Shown here in pieces: positions 25,558 through 33,622 of a DNA stretch of 64,000 bases. How positions within the stretch are numbered: position 1 is the first letter of the stretch; each line of letters starts with the position of its first letter. Made by a program: the position numbers and the translations under genes. Below the pieces are notes generated by a model, which was not told the origin of the DNA, did no database searches, and worked only from the letters and a program-made list of their open reading frames with translations. Origin of the DNA: Pseudoroseicyclus tamaricis (GTDB taxonomy: Bacteria; Pseudomonadota; Alphaproteobacteria; Rhodobacterales; Rhodobacteraceae). The stretch covers positions 164,001 through 228,000 of the forward strand of contig NZ_JAAFYS010000001.1 in assembly GCF_012070395.1 (NCBI RefSeq), read 5' to 3'.

Positions 25558-28203
25558 TTGGGGGCCGAAGACGCGAGAGGCGGACAGCTGAGACAGCCCG
25601 AGGGCCCCGCGCCCACCCCCTTGCCGGATATCTCCCGCCCCGTAGCGCTGACGCGCGCCGGGATGGTGGCGGAGCGTCTGTGCCGCGCCTTCTGGCCATT
25701 CTGGATCGCCGCGGGCCTCGCCATCGCCATGCTCGCCACCGGCTGGCTGCAGGGCGTGGCGGTGGAGCTCTACTGGTTCGCCGGCCTCGCCTTCGGCGCC
25801 GCCCTCCTCGTCACCTTCGCCCTTGGCCTCCGCCGGTTCTCCTGGCCCAGCCAGGGCGAGGCGCTGGCGCGGGTGGATGCGGCGCTCCCCGGCCGGCCCA
25901 TCGCCTCGCTGGCAGATGCGCAGGCCGTCGGCGCCGGCGATGCCGCGTCGGAGGCGGTCTGGAAGGCGCACCAGCGCCGCATGGCCGAGGCGGCGGCGCG
26001 GGCGAAGGCGGTGGAGCCCGACCTGCGCCTCTCGGCGCGGGATCGCTACGGCCTGCGCTACATGGCGCTCCTTCTGCTCGTCACCGCGCTCCTCTTCGGC
26101 TCGCTCTTCCGCGTCGCCCTGCCCGGCACCGCCGGCCCCGGCACCAGCGCCACCCTCGCCGCCGGCCCGGCGTGGGAGGGATGGGTCGAGCCGCCGGCCT
26201 ACACCGGCCGCCCCTCGCTCTACCTCGCCGACGTGCCCGCCGGCCTGCTCTCCGTCCCCGAGGGCTCCACCGTCACGCTCCGCCTCTACGGCGATGTCGG
26301 CGATCTTGCGGTGCTGGAGACGGTCTCGGGCCGCACCGAGGACGTCCCCTCGGCAGCCGATGCCCAGCAGAGCTTCGTCATCCGGCAGAGCGGCTCCCTC
26401 GCCATCGAGGGCGCCGACGGCGCCGAATGGCAGGTCCGCATCCTGCCCGACGCCGCGCCCGAAGTGCAGCTCGACGGGCCGCTGCAGGTGGAGGGGACGG
26501 GCGAGATGTCCCAGCCCTTCCGCGCCGCCGATGACTACGGTGTCACCTCCGGCACCGCCACCATGGCCCTCAACCTCGACCGGGTGGACCGCAGCCACGG
26601 CCTCGCCGCCGAGCCCGCGGCGCGTGAGCCGATCACGGTCGACCTGCCGATGCCTTTCACCGGCGGCCGGGAGGAGATCGCCGAGCGCCTGGTCGACGAT
26701 TTCTCCGAGCACCCCTGGGCCAACCTGCCCGTCACCCTGACGCTCCAGGTCGAGGACGCCGCCGGCCAGACGGGCAGCTCCGAGCCGGTGCAGATGATCC
26801 TCCCCGGCCGCCGCTTCTTCCAGCCCATCGCCCGCGCGGTGGTCGAGCAGCGGCGGGATCTCCTCTGGAGCCCGCGCAACGGCCGCCGCGTGCTGCAGAT
26901 GCTGCGCACCGTCGCCTATGAGCCGGAGGGGTTCTTCCCCAACGAGATCACCTACCTGCGCCTCTCCTTCACCCTCCGCCGCCTTGCCGGCTACCTCGAG
27001 GATGGCGGCCCGATCACCGCCGAGGAGCAGGAGGAGGTCGCCGCCGCCCTCTGGGAGCTCGCCGTGCAGCTGGAGGACGGCACCCTCGCCGATGCCCGCC
27101 AGCGGCTGGAGCGGGCGCGTGACCGCCTCGCCGAGGCAATGCGCAACGGCGCCTCCGAGGAGGAGATCGCCGAGCTGATGGACGAGCTTCGGCAGGCGAC
27201 CGACCAGTACATGCAGATGCTGGCCCAGAACGCCCAGCCGGCGGAGAACCAGGCCGATCAGCCCTCCGACGCCCAGAACCAGATGCAGCAGATCACGCAG
27301 GACGAGATCCAGGCGCTGATGGACCAGATACAGGAGCTGATGGAGCAGGGCCGCATGGCCGAGGCGGCGGAGCTGATGGAAGAGCTCAACCAGCTGATGG
27401 ACAACATGCAGATGCAGCAGGCCGAAGGCGGGCAGGGCATGCAGAGTCCCGGCCAGCAGTCGATGCAGGATCTGCAGGAGACGCTGCGCGACCAGCAGGG
27501 CCTCTCCGATGAGAGCTTCCAGGAGCTGCAGGAGCAGTTCGGCCAGCCCGGCCAGCAGCCGGGGGAGCAAGGCCAGCAGGGGCAACAGGGCCAGCAGGGT
27601 CAGGGGCAGAGCCCCGGCGCCGGCGAACCGCAGGATGGCCAGCAGGGCGAGACCGGTCAGGGCGGCGAGGGGCAGGAGGGCCAGCAGCCGGGCGGGCCGG
27701 GTGACCTCGCCGAGCGGCAGGAGGCCCTGCGCGACGAGCTGAACCGCCAGCGGCAGAACCTGCCCTTCATGCCGGGCGATCAGGCCGACGCCGCCCGCGA
27801 TGCGCTCGGCCGCGCCGAGGGCGCCATGGACGGCGCCGAGGAGGCGCTGCGCCAGGGTGATCTCGCCGAGGCGATCGACCGGCAGGCGGAGGCGATGAAT
27901 GCCCTGCGCGAAGGCATGCGCAACCTCGGCGAGGCGCTGGCGCAGAACCAGCAGCAGCAGGAGCAGGGGCAGGGCCAGCAGGAGGGCCAGACGATGGGCC
28001 AGGCCGCCCCCCAGCGCCGCGACCCGCTCGGCCGCGAGATGGGCGAGGCCGGCCAGCTCGGCACCGACGAATCGCTGCTCGGCACGCAGGACCTCTCCGA
28101 GCGCGCCGACGAGCTGATGGACGAGATCCGTCGCCGCTCCTCCGAGCGCGAACGCCCCCGGATCGAGCTCGACTACCTCCGCCGCCTGCTCGAGCGGTTC
28201 TGA
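25558..28203 (+). CDS. TIGR02302/DUF4175 family large membrane protein
   Basis: An 881-residue protein of a family common in alphaproteobacteria and of unknown function. The N-terminus has membrane spans (about 46-62, 66-86 and 163-182). Then follows a beta-rich periplasmic-type region, and after about residue 480 long helical and Gln/Gly-rich low-complexity sequence (many GQQ units, about 660-720 and 795-820), ending in a charged helix. The only start near the lysA stop is TTG at 25558; an internal ATG at 25663 would remove conserved sequence (ALTRAG). Probably co-transcribed with lysA. Confidence 0.83.
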   Translation: MGAEDARGGQLRQPEGPAPTPLPDISRPVALTRAGMVAERLCRAFWPFWIAAGLAIAMLATGWLQGVAVELYWFAGLAFGAALLVTFALGLRRFSWPSQGEALARVDAALPGRPIASLADAQAVGAGDAASEAVWKAHQRRMAEAAARAKAVEPDLRLSARDRYGLRYMALLLLVTALLFGSLFRVALPGTAGPGTSATLAAGPAWEGWVEPPAYTGRPSLYLADVPAGLLSVPEGSTVTLRLYGDVGDLAVLETVSGRTEDVPSAADAQQSFVIRQSGSLAIEGADGAEWQVRILPDAAPEVQLDGPLQVEGTGEMSQPFRAADDYGVTSGTATMALNLDRVDRSHGLAAEPAAREPITVDLPMPFTGGREEIAERLVDDFSEHPWANLPVTLTLQVEDAAGQTGSSEPVQMILPGRRFFQPIARAVVEQRRDLLWSPRNGRRVLQMLRTVAYEPEGFFPNEITYLRLSFTLRRLAGYLEDGGPITAEEQEEVAAALWELAVQLEDGTLADARQRLERARDRLAEAMRNGASEEEIAELMDELRQATDQYMQMLAQNAQPAENQADQPSDAQNQMQQITQDEIQALMDQIQELMEQGRMAEAAELMEELNQLMDNMQMQQAEGGQGMQSPGQQSMQDLQETLRDQQGLSDESFQELQEQFGQPGQQPGEQGQQGQQGQQGQGQSPGAGEPQDGQQGETGQGGEGQEGQQPGGPGDLAERQEALRDELNRQRQNLPFMPGDQADAARDALGRAEGAMDGAEEALRQGDLAEAIDRQAEAMNALREGMRNLGEALAQNQQQQEQGQGQQEGQTMGQAAPQRRDPLGREMGEAGQLGTDESLLGTQDLSERADELMDEIRRRSSERERPRIELDYLRRLLERF

Positions 28204-28210
28204 GCCGGGA

Positions 28211-28232
28211 GCGGAAACCACATGGTTTCCGC
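28211..28232. repeat. Palindrome GCGGAAACCA/TGGTTTCCGC
   Basis: Two perfect ten-base arms with a CA loop, seven bases after the stop of the TIGR02302 gene. Forms a strong hairpin on either strand. Confidence 0.7.
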
Positions 28233-28234
28233 CT

Positions 28235-28256
28235 TCGAATTCCATATGGAATTCGA
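28235..28256. repeat. Perfect 22-bp palindrome TCGAATTCCAT/ATGGAATTCGA
   Basis: Uninterrupted dyad two bases after the previous palindrome. The AT-rich sequence stands out against the GC-rich surroundings. The pair may end transcription of the lysA operon or be a protein-binding site. Confidence 0.7.
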
Positions 28257-28471
28257 CGCCCCCGCGGCGGCCCACGCCTCCGGATGAGGCCCCAGCAGGG
28301 CTGGGTTCACCCCGCCGCTCCCCACGGAGCCGGCGGAACAATATCCCGCGCTAAGAAACCGGCCCTCACCGCCCCGTCGGGTGGGTTTTACAAACACCGT
28401 CCTCCGCACGCCGCTCAGCTCCGACAGAACGGCCGCCGGACCCTCCGTCCGGAGCCACCCGCCACTGGCAT

Positions 28472-28506
28472 ACGCCCGGTGCACGCCCGGTGCATGCGCC
28501 GTGCAC
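28472..28506 (+). repeat. Three 11-bp tandem repeats ACGCCCGGTGC
   Basis: Two exact ACGCCCGGTGC units and one variant ATGCGCCGTGC, then AC. The 11-base period is close to one helical turn. The same 11-mer is found, inverted and again in three units, at 45414-45446. Located between two convergent genes, not in front of one. Confidence 0.75.
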
Positions 28507-28526
28507 AGCCGATTTCCGGCCCGCGC

Positions 28527-28877
28527 CTACCCCGCCCCGCCCATCCGCCGCAGGATGCTCTTGAGCAGCTCCATCTCGGCGCGCAGCGTCTCCACCTCCG
28601 CCCGCAGATCCTCCGCCAGCGGCTGCCCGGCGACGAGGGTGAAGCTGGCCACCGTCTCCCCCGTTCCGGCATCGGCGATCAGGCAGGTCTGCACCCCGTC
28701 GCTCACCATGTCGGCCGGCACCGGCAGGTGCAGCGAGGCGCCGCTCTCGTGCCGGTCGACCTGCAGCCCCTCCAGCGCCCGGCCGAGGTGGGTGGCCATC
28801 AGCCGCTCCGGCGGGCGCCCCGCCAGCTCGCCATGCCAGACGCCGGCCGCGAGGCGGGAAGATGTCAATCGTGCCAT
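28527..28877 (-). CDS. Hypothetical protein with C-terminal coiled coil
   Basis: A 116-residue protein, not recognised. The first 80 residues form a compact mixed domain (THLGRALEGLQV...LHLPVPADMVSDGVQTCLIAD); residues 88-112 (AEDLRAEVETLRAEMELLKSILRRM) have a clear heptad pattern and should dimerise. It starts four bases after the stop of the DUF6478-like gene, so it is co-translated with it and is the last gene of the ilvD operon. Confidence 0.78.
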   Translation of the reverse strand: MARLTSSRLAAGVWHGELAGRPPERLMATHLGRALEGLQVDRHESGASLHLPVPADMVSDGVQTCLIADAGTGETVASFTLVAGQPLAEDLRAEVETLRAEMELLKSILRRMGGAG

Positions 28878-28881
28878 GGGT

Positions 28882-29649
28882 TTACAGCTCCGCCCGCGGA
28901 TGGCGCAGCAGCGTCACGTCCCGCAGCAGCACCCGGTTCATCGCCGGTCGGTCGAAGATCAGGTCCAGCCAGAGCCGCTCGATCAGCTTCTCGTTGAGCC
29001 GCGAATAGCCGAGGTCGAACTCCACCTCCGCCGTGCCGGAGCCGGGCGGGATCTCTCGCACGATCTGCTCGGTGTTCGGCCCGTGGCGGACGTTCAGCCG
29101 CGCGAAGACCTCCACCGGCCGCTCCGCCTCCGTCACCAGCCGCAGGCGGACGAGGTGGCGCTTGCCGAGGCCCTGTCCCGCCTCCGCCGGCAGCTCCAGC
29201 ACAAGACTTAAGAAGCTGCCCTCAAAGGCAAAAACCTCCATCGACAGCGCGTGCGGCGCCCCCTCTCCGTCCGCCCGGCCGGGAACCTGCCGCAGGATCA
29301 CCTCGCCGAGCGGGCAGTCGTGGAATAGCGTCACCTCCTCGCCCAGCGCCTGCCGGCTGGACACCCCGGCGCGGCCCGGCTCGGGCAGGCGGCTGGCCCA
29401 GAGCGCCGGGCGCCACGCCCAGTCGCAGCCCGCCGGGCGGGCGATCCCCGCCGCGCCGGGGGTCTCCCGCCGTCGCTCATGTGTGGTGATCAGCTCGGAG
29501 AGGTGGTGGCGCAGCCGCGACGCGCTCTCGGCCTGCGCGGCCAGCCGCCCCTCGGCGGCGCGCGGCGCCTGCCGCACCCAGCGGGCCCAGCGCTGCTCCA
29601 CCCGATCCGTCAGGGCGCGCTCGACGCGGCTCATGCCGGTTCTGCCCAT
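28882..29649 (-). CDS. DUF6478-like conserved protein
   Basis: A 255-residue soluble protein resembling a Rhodobacterales family listed, from memory, as DUF6478. Visible parts: a basic helical N-terminus, CDWAWRPALWASRLP (about 75-90), then a beta-sandwich-like domain (EVFAFEGSFLSLVLELP, ... NVRHGPNTEQIVREIP) ending with FDRPAMNRVLLRDVTLLRHP. No catalytic motif. ATG at 29649 lies ten bases after AGGAGG; the frame extends to a GTG at 29673 without better support. Between the lipoprotein and coiled-coil genes. Confidence 0.78.
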   Translation of the reverse strand: MGRTGMSRVERALTDRVEQRWARWVRQAPRAAEGRLAAQAESASRLRHHLSELITTHERRRETPGAAGIARPAGCDWAWRPALWASRLPEPGRAGVSSRQALGEEVTLFHDCPLGEVILRQVPGRADGEGAPHALSMEVFAFEGSFLSLVLELPAEAGQGLGKRHLVRLRLVTEAERPVEVFARLNVRHGPNTEQIVREIPPGSGTAEVEFDLGYSRLNEKLIERLWLDLIFDRPAMNRVLLRDVTLLRHPRAEL

Positions 29650-29730
29650 CTGCCTGATGCCTCCTGACTCCACCCCGCCGGCGCCTCGCGGATGCTGCCA
29701 AATCGGCGCGCCGTTGAACAGCCCGCCGGG

Positions 29731-30357
29731 CTACTCCGCTCCCGCCTGAGAGCCCGTGTTCGCGGCGCGGAACGTCTCCGCAGCGCTTTCCAGCAGGCCA
29801 AGCCCGCCGTCGGTGGAGAGCGGCGCCCGGGCGAGGCCGCGCAGCGCGATGGTCACCAGCCGGCCCTTCACGTCGAAGAAGGCGCGCCATTCCCGCGTCT
29901 CGATGCCCGGCGCCGGCGGCGGACTCTCGTCGGTGAAGTGGACGAAGACGATCCCCTCGCGGGGCTGCACGTCATCCACCTCCACCTCCGCGCCGTTGCC
30001 ATCCTCGGAGAGGAGCGCCGCCCCCGCCTCCGTCAGGAGCAGCCCGGCCAGCTCCCCCTCCTGCCCGGTGACGGCGGCGGAGCCGGCCTGCCCGACCTGT
30101 ATGGAGAGGAGCGCCTCGGCGGTGGGCATGATGTCCAGCGCCGAGATGAGGCCGCAGCCGGCGAAGAGGGCGAAGCCGAGGCTCGGCCGGCTCGCCTCCG
30201 TATCCGCGCAGTAGCCGTAGGGCGCGGTGGCGACGATGTCGCCCCCGTAGAGCGCCAGCGCGCGGGCGCCCTCGCCCGTCGGTGCGCCGATGGCGGCCAC
30301 GCTCGTCTCGCAGCCGGAGAGGGCGATCAGCACCGCGGCGGCGAGGGCGGCGCGCAT
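29731..30357 (-). CDS. Predicted lipoprotein
   Basis: A 208-residue secreted protein: signal peptide with lipobox IALSGC (Cys about 16), so probably outer-membrane anchored. The body has short repeats of hydrophobic strands and two further cysteines (YGYCADTE, FAGCGLIS) that could form a disulfide. A C-terminal region (REWRAFFDVKGRLVTIALRGLA) is the most conserved-looking part. Function unknown. Starts one base after the ilvD stop (TGACATG), so it is translationally coupled to ilvD. Confidence 0.8.
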   Translation of the reverse strand: MRAALAAAVLIALSGCETSVAAIGAPTGEGARALALYGGDIVATAPYGYCADTEASRPSLGFALFAGCGLISALDIMPTAEALLSIQVGQAGSAAVTGQEGELAGLLLTEAGAALLSEDGNGAEVEVDDVQPREGIVFVHFTDESPPPAPGIETREWRAFFDVKGRLVTIALRGLARAPLSTDGGLGLLESAAETFRAANTGSQAGAE

Positions 30358-30358
30358 G

Positions 30359-32122
30359 TCAGAGATCCATGTACTGGTGCTTCTCGTGCGCCGCGCCGGG
30401 ATGCGTCACCGCCCCCTGCCGCGCCCCGCCGACGAGCTGGGCGTATTTCCACAGCGCGCCGGAGGCGTAGATCGTCTCGCGCGGGCCGGCCCATTCCGCC
30501 TTGCGGGCGGCGAGCTCGTCCTCCGTCAGCGCGACGGAGATCTCGCCCGACACCGCGTTGATGGTGATCATGTCGCCGTTCTTGAGCATCGCGATGGGTC
30601 CACCATGCGCCGCCTCGGGGCCGACATGGCCGACGCAGAAGCCACGCGTGGCGCCGGAGAAGCGGCCGTCGGTGATCAGCGCCACCTTCTTGCCCATCCC
30701 CTGTCCGGAGAGGGCGGCGGTGGTGGCGAGCATCTCGCGCATGCCCGGGCCGCCCGCCGGCCCCTCGTTGCGGATGACGATGACCTCGCCCTCCTTGTAG
30801 GAGCGCGCCTTGACGGCCTCGAAGGCATCCTCCTCGCATTCGAAGACGCGGGCGGGGCCGGTGAAGACCTGCTCTTCCGGGCTCATGCCGGCGACCTTCA
30901 CGATGGCGCCGTCGGGGGCGAGGTTGCCCTTCAGGCCCACGACGCCGCCCGTCTTGGTGATCGGCGTCGAGACGGGATGGATCACGCGGCCGTCCGGCCC
31001 GCCCTCGATCTTGTCCAGCGCGGCGCCGAGCTCCTCGCCCGAGGCGGTCATGCAGTCGAGGTGGAGGAGGCCGGCCTTGGCCAGCTCCTTCATCACCACC
31101 GGCACGCCGCCGGCCTCGAAGAGATCCTTGGCGACGAACTGGCCGCCGGGCTTGAGGTCGACGAAATAGGGCGTGTCGTGGAAGATGTCGCAGACGTCGA
31201 AGAGGTCGAAATCGATGCCCGCCTCGTGCGCGATGGCCGGCAGGTGCAGGCCGGCATTCGTCGAGCCGCCGGTGCAGGCGACGACGCGCGCGGCGTTCTC
31301 GAGGCTCTTGCGGGTGACGACGTCGCGGGCACGAATGTTCTTCTCGATCAGCTCCATCACCGCCTGGCCGGAGGCCTCGCCGTACTGGTCGCGGCTCTCG
31401 TAGGGCGCCGGGGCGCCGGAGGAGTTGAGGAGCGCGAGGCCGATCGCTTCGGAGACGCAGGCCATGGTGTTGGCGGTGAACTGCCCGCCACAGGCGCCGG
31501 CGGAGGGGCAGGCGACCCGCTCGAGCACCGCGAGGGCGGCGTCGGAGAGGGTGCCGTTCTGGTGGCGGCCGACCGCCTCGAACATGTCCTGCACGGTCAG
31601 GTCACGGGTGGCGAAATCCTCCGGCACGTCGGCGCCGGCGGGCACCTTGCCGGGCAGGATCGAGCCGCCGTAGATGAAGACGCTGGGCACGTTGAGCCGC
31701 ACCATGGCCATCATCATGCCGGGCAGCGACTTGTCGCAGCCGGCGAGGCCGACGAGCGCGTCGTAGCAATGCCCCCGCATCGTCAGCTCGACGCTGTCGG
31801 CGATGGCCTCGCGGCTGGCGAGGGAGGAGCGCATGCCCTCATGGCCCATCGCGATGCCATCGGTGACGGTGATGGTGGTGAACTCGCGCGGCGTGCCGGA
31901 GGCCGCCTTGACGCCGAGCTTCACGGACTGGGCCTGGCGGTTGAGCGCGATGTTGCAGGGGGCCGCCTCGTTCCAGCAGGTGGCGACGCCGACGAGCGGC
32001 TGGGCGATCTCCTGCTCCGACATGCCCATGGCGTAGTAATAGGAGCGGTGCGGCGCGCGGGCCGGTCCTTCCGTCACATGGCGGCTGGGCAGGCGCGACT
32101 TGTCGAAGGGGCGGTTCAGCAT
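30359..32122 (-). CDS. ilvD: Dihydroxy-acid dehydratase
   Basis: Fe-S enzyme that dehydrates dihydroxy-acids to branched 2-oxo acids in isoleucine/valine synthesis. The 587 residues carry the cluster and active-site segments CWNEAAPCN (about 55), GCDKSLPGMMMAM (about 128) and SAGACGGQFTANTMACVSE (about 200), and the C-terminal swivelling domain with DGRFSGATRGF. The LNVPSVFIYGGSI segment marks it as IlvD rather than the related sugar-acid dehydratase Edd. ATG at 32122 follows GGAAGAG. Three small genes follow in the same operon. Confidence 0.96.
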   Translation of the reverse strand: MLNRPFDKSRLPSRHVTEGPARAPHRSYYYAMGMSEQEIAQPLVGVATCWNEAAPCNIALNRQAQSVKLGVKAASGTPREFTTITVTDGIAMGHEGMRSSLASREAIADSVELTMRGHCYDALVGLAGCDKSLPGMMMAMVRLNVPSVFIYGGSILPGKVPAGADVPEDFATRDLTVQDMFEAVGRHQNGTLSDAALAVLERVACPSAGACGGQFTANTMACVSEAIGLALLNSSGAPAPYESRDQYGEASGQAVMELIEKNIRARDVVTRKSLENAARVVACTGGSTNAGLHLPAIAHEAGIDFDLFDVCDIFHDTPYFVDLKPGGQFVAKDLFEAGGVPVVMKELAKAGLLHLDCMTASGEELGAALDKIEGGPDGRVIHPVSTPITKTGGVVGLKGNLAPDGAIVKVAGMSPEEQVFTGPARVFECEEDAFEAVKARSYKEGEVIVIRNEGPAGGPGMREMLATTAALSGQGMGKKVALITDGRFSGATRGFCVGHVGPEAAHGGPIAMLKNGDMITINAVSGEISVALTEDELAARKAEWAGPRETIYASGALWKYAQLVGGARQGAVTHPGAAHEKHQYMDL

Positions 32123-32283
32123 GGCTCTTCCCTGGCGTGTAGGTCGGCCGAGGCATAGCCCCCGGGGCCACATGGGGCAAGCTTGATGGCCGTATGGTGG
32201 GCGTGGGTGACCGTCTGTCGCGGAGTGTGGGGGAGGGCGGTGCGGGGGGTGCCCGCCGCCCCGACCACAGGCGCAGGGGGCGC

Positions 32284-32429
32284 AGGCGCAGGGCGAGCGC
32301 CGGCCCGTGGGGTGGCGCTCCAACGGTTGAGCGGCGCGCTTTATGGTGCAACCACTCCCCGCTCAGACCTCGGCGCTGCCGGCACCGGAGCGCCAGCCCG
32401 CGGGACGGGCCGGCGCTCGCCCTGCGCCT
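32284..32429 (-). repeat. ~150-bp palindromic element, copy 3 (inverted)
   Basis: Both arms are nearly complete: AGGCGCAGGGCGAGCGCC at the left and GGCGCTCGCCCTGCGCCT at the right. The interior reads GCGCGCTTTATG, the reverse of the hallmark, and the CGGTACGCGCC leader appears at the right end, so the orientation is opposite to copies 1 and 2. Confidence 0.8.
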
Positions 32430-32473
32430 TTGGCGCGTACCGGGCGGGGGAAGAAGCGGAGATGTCGCGGGGC

Positions 32474-32496
32474 GGTGGGTTAAAAACCCACCCTAC
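32474..32496 (-). repeat. REP hairpin, GTAGGGTGGG type
   Basis: GGTGGGTT, AAAA-rich loop, CCCACC and CTAC tail. Confidence 0.75.
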
Positions 32497-32527
32497 GAAG
32501 GGGCGCGAGCACCGGGCCGGGGGGATC

Positions 32528-32550
32528 GGTGGGTTGGAAACCCACCCTAC
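32528..32550 (-). repeat. REP hairpin, GTAGGGTGGG type
   Basis: GGTGGGTTGGAAACCCACC followed by CTAC; second minus-oriented copy within 80 bases. Confidence 0.75.
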
Positions 32551-32562
32551 GGGCGCCTCCCC

Positions 32563-32585
32563 GTAGGGTGGGTTTTCAACCCGCC
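32563..32585 (+). repeat. REP hairpin facing the previous one
   Basis: GTAG head, GGTGGGTT, TTC loop, AACCCGCC (one stem mismatch). With 32528-32550 it forms an inverted pair 12 bases apart, eight bases from the lpxK stop. Confidence 0.75.
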
Positions 32586-32592
32586 ACCGCGC

Positions 32593-33579
32593 CTAAAGCC
32601 CCAACCGCTCCAGCGCCGCGTCCACCGCGCCCCACTCCTCCACCTGCAACCGCACCGGCAGCGTCAATACCCGGGCGCGGACGTCCGGGGGCAGGCGCAC
32701 CGCGTCCTTCTCCGTCGTCACCAGCTGGGCCGTCACGGCCTTGGCCTCCGCCTCCAGCCGCTGGATCAGAGCCGGCGTGAAGGGCTGGTGGTCGTCCAGC
32801 GCCACCGTGGCGACGAGATCCGTCCCCAGCCCGCGCAGGGTGGCGAAGAACTTCTCCGGCCGGCCGATCCCCGCGAAGGCGAGGGCGCGGATGCCCGGCC
32901 AGGGCATCCCCGTCGGCAGCGGCTCCAGCGCCCCCCTCAGGCGCGGGAGCCCCTCCGGCAAGGGCCAGCGCGCCTCGAAGGCCGCCTGCGCCTCCGCCCC
33001 GCCGATGGTCAGCAGCGCATCCGCCCGCGCGAGGCCGGCCGCGACTGGCTCCCGCAAGGGGCCGGCTGGCAGGCAGCGGCCGTTACCGAAGCCGAGCGCC
33101 GAGTCGGCGACGAGGAGCGAGAGGTCCTTGGCCAGCGACGGGTTCTGGAAGCCGTCGTCCATCAGGATGACCTCCGCCCCCGCCTCCTCCGCCAGCCGGG
33201 CGGCGGCGGCGCGGTCCCGCGCGATATGGGTGGGCAGGAAGGCGGAGAGGAGGAGCGGCTCGTCCCCCACCTCCGCCGCGCTCTGCCCGCTGACCGTCAA
33301 AGGCCCCGCCTCGCTGCCGCCGTGCCCGCGGGAGATGGAGTGGGGGCGCCGCCCCCGCGCGATCAGCCGCTCGGCAAGGGCGATCAGCGTCGGCGTCTTG
33401 CCCGTCCCCCCGGCGGAGAGATTGCCAATGCAGATGACCGGCACCCCGGCGCGGTAGGGCGTGCCCGAGCCGAGCCGCCGCGCCGTCGCACGCCCATAGG
33501 CCCAGCCGAGCGGGGCGAGGGCGCGGGCGCGCCAGCCGGGCCGCGCCGGTTCCGCCTGCCAGAAGGCGGGCGGGCGCAT
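32593..33579 (-). CDS. lpxK: Tetraacyldisaccharide 4'-kinase
   Basis: Inner-membrane kinase that adds the 4'-phosphate to the lipid A precursor. The 328 residues begin [20 protein letters not shown] (membrane-binding helix) and have the P-loop [11 protein letters not shown] (about 53-63), the second motif SRGHGG and [13 protein letters not shown] (about 128-140), all standard. The start at 33579 matches relatives; an in-frame extension upstream overlaps the KDO-transferase gene and is rejected. Last gene of the DUF4170-kdtA-lpxK operon. Confidence 0.95.
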   Translation of the reverse strand: MRPPAFWQAEPARPGWRARALAPLGWAYGRATARRLGSGTPYRAGVPVICIGNLSAGGTGKTPTLIALAERLIARGRRPHSISRGHGGSEAGPLTVSGQSAAEVGDEPLLLSAFLPTHIARDRAAAARLAEEAGAEVILMDDGFQNPSLAKDLSLLVADSALGFGNGRCLPAGPLREPVAAGLARADALLTIGGAEAQAAFEARWPLPEGLPRLRGALEPLPTGMPWPGIRALAFAGIGRPEKFFATLRGLGTDLVATVALDDHQPFTPALIQRLEAEAKAVTAQLVTTEKDAVRLPPDVRARVLTLPVRLQVEEWGAVDAALERLGL

Positions 33580-33622
33580 CAGCGGGGGTCCCGCTGGGCG
33601 AGAAGGGGCGGCGCGGTCATCG

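Larger units (their letters stand above)
32123..32592. other. Non-coding spacer with repeats
   Basis: The 470 bases between ilvD and lpxK hold one inverted copy of the ~150-bp palindrome and three REP hairpins. The ilvD promoter should lie in about 32123-32280. No gene seen. Confidence 0.8.

Noticed and set aside
25537-28341. 934-codon frame opposite the TIGR02302 gene
   Set aside because: Leu/Gly-rich shadow created by Gln and Glu codons on the other strand; no motif or ribosome site.
30359-32323. IlvD with a long N-terminal extension
   Set aside because: The extra residues come from the repeat-filled spacer; ATG 32122 has a ribosome site and matches the family.
32474-32585. Three closely spaced hairpins as a CRISPR array
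   Set aside because: Repeats are in mixed orientation, spacing is irregular, and no cas genes are near.
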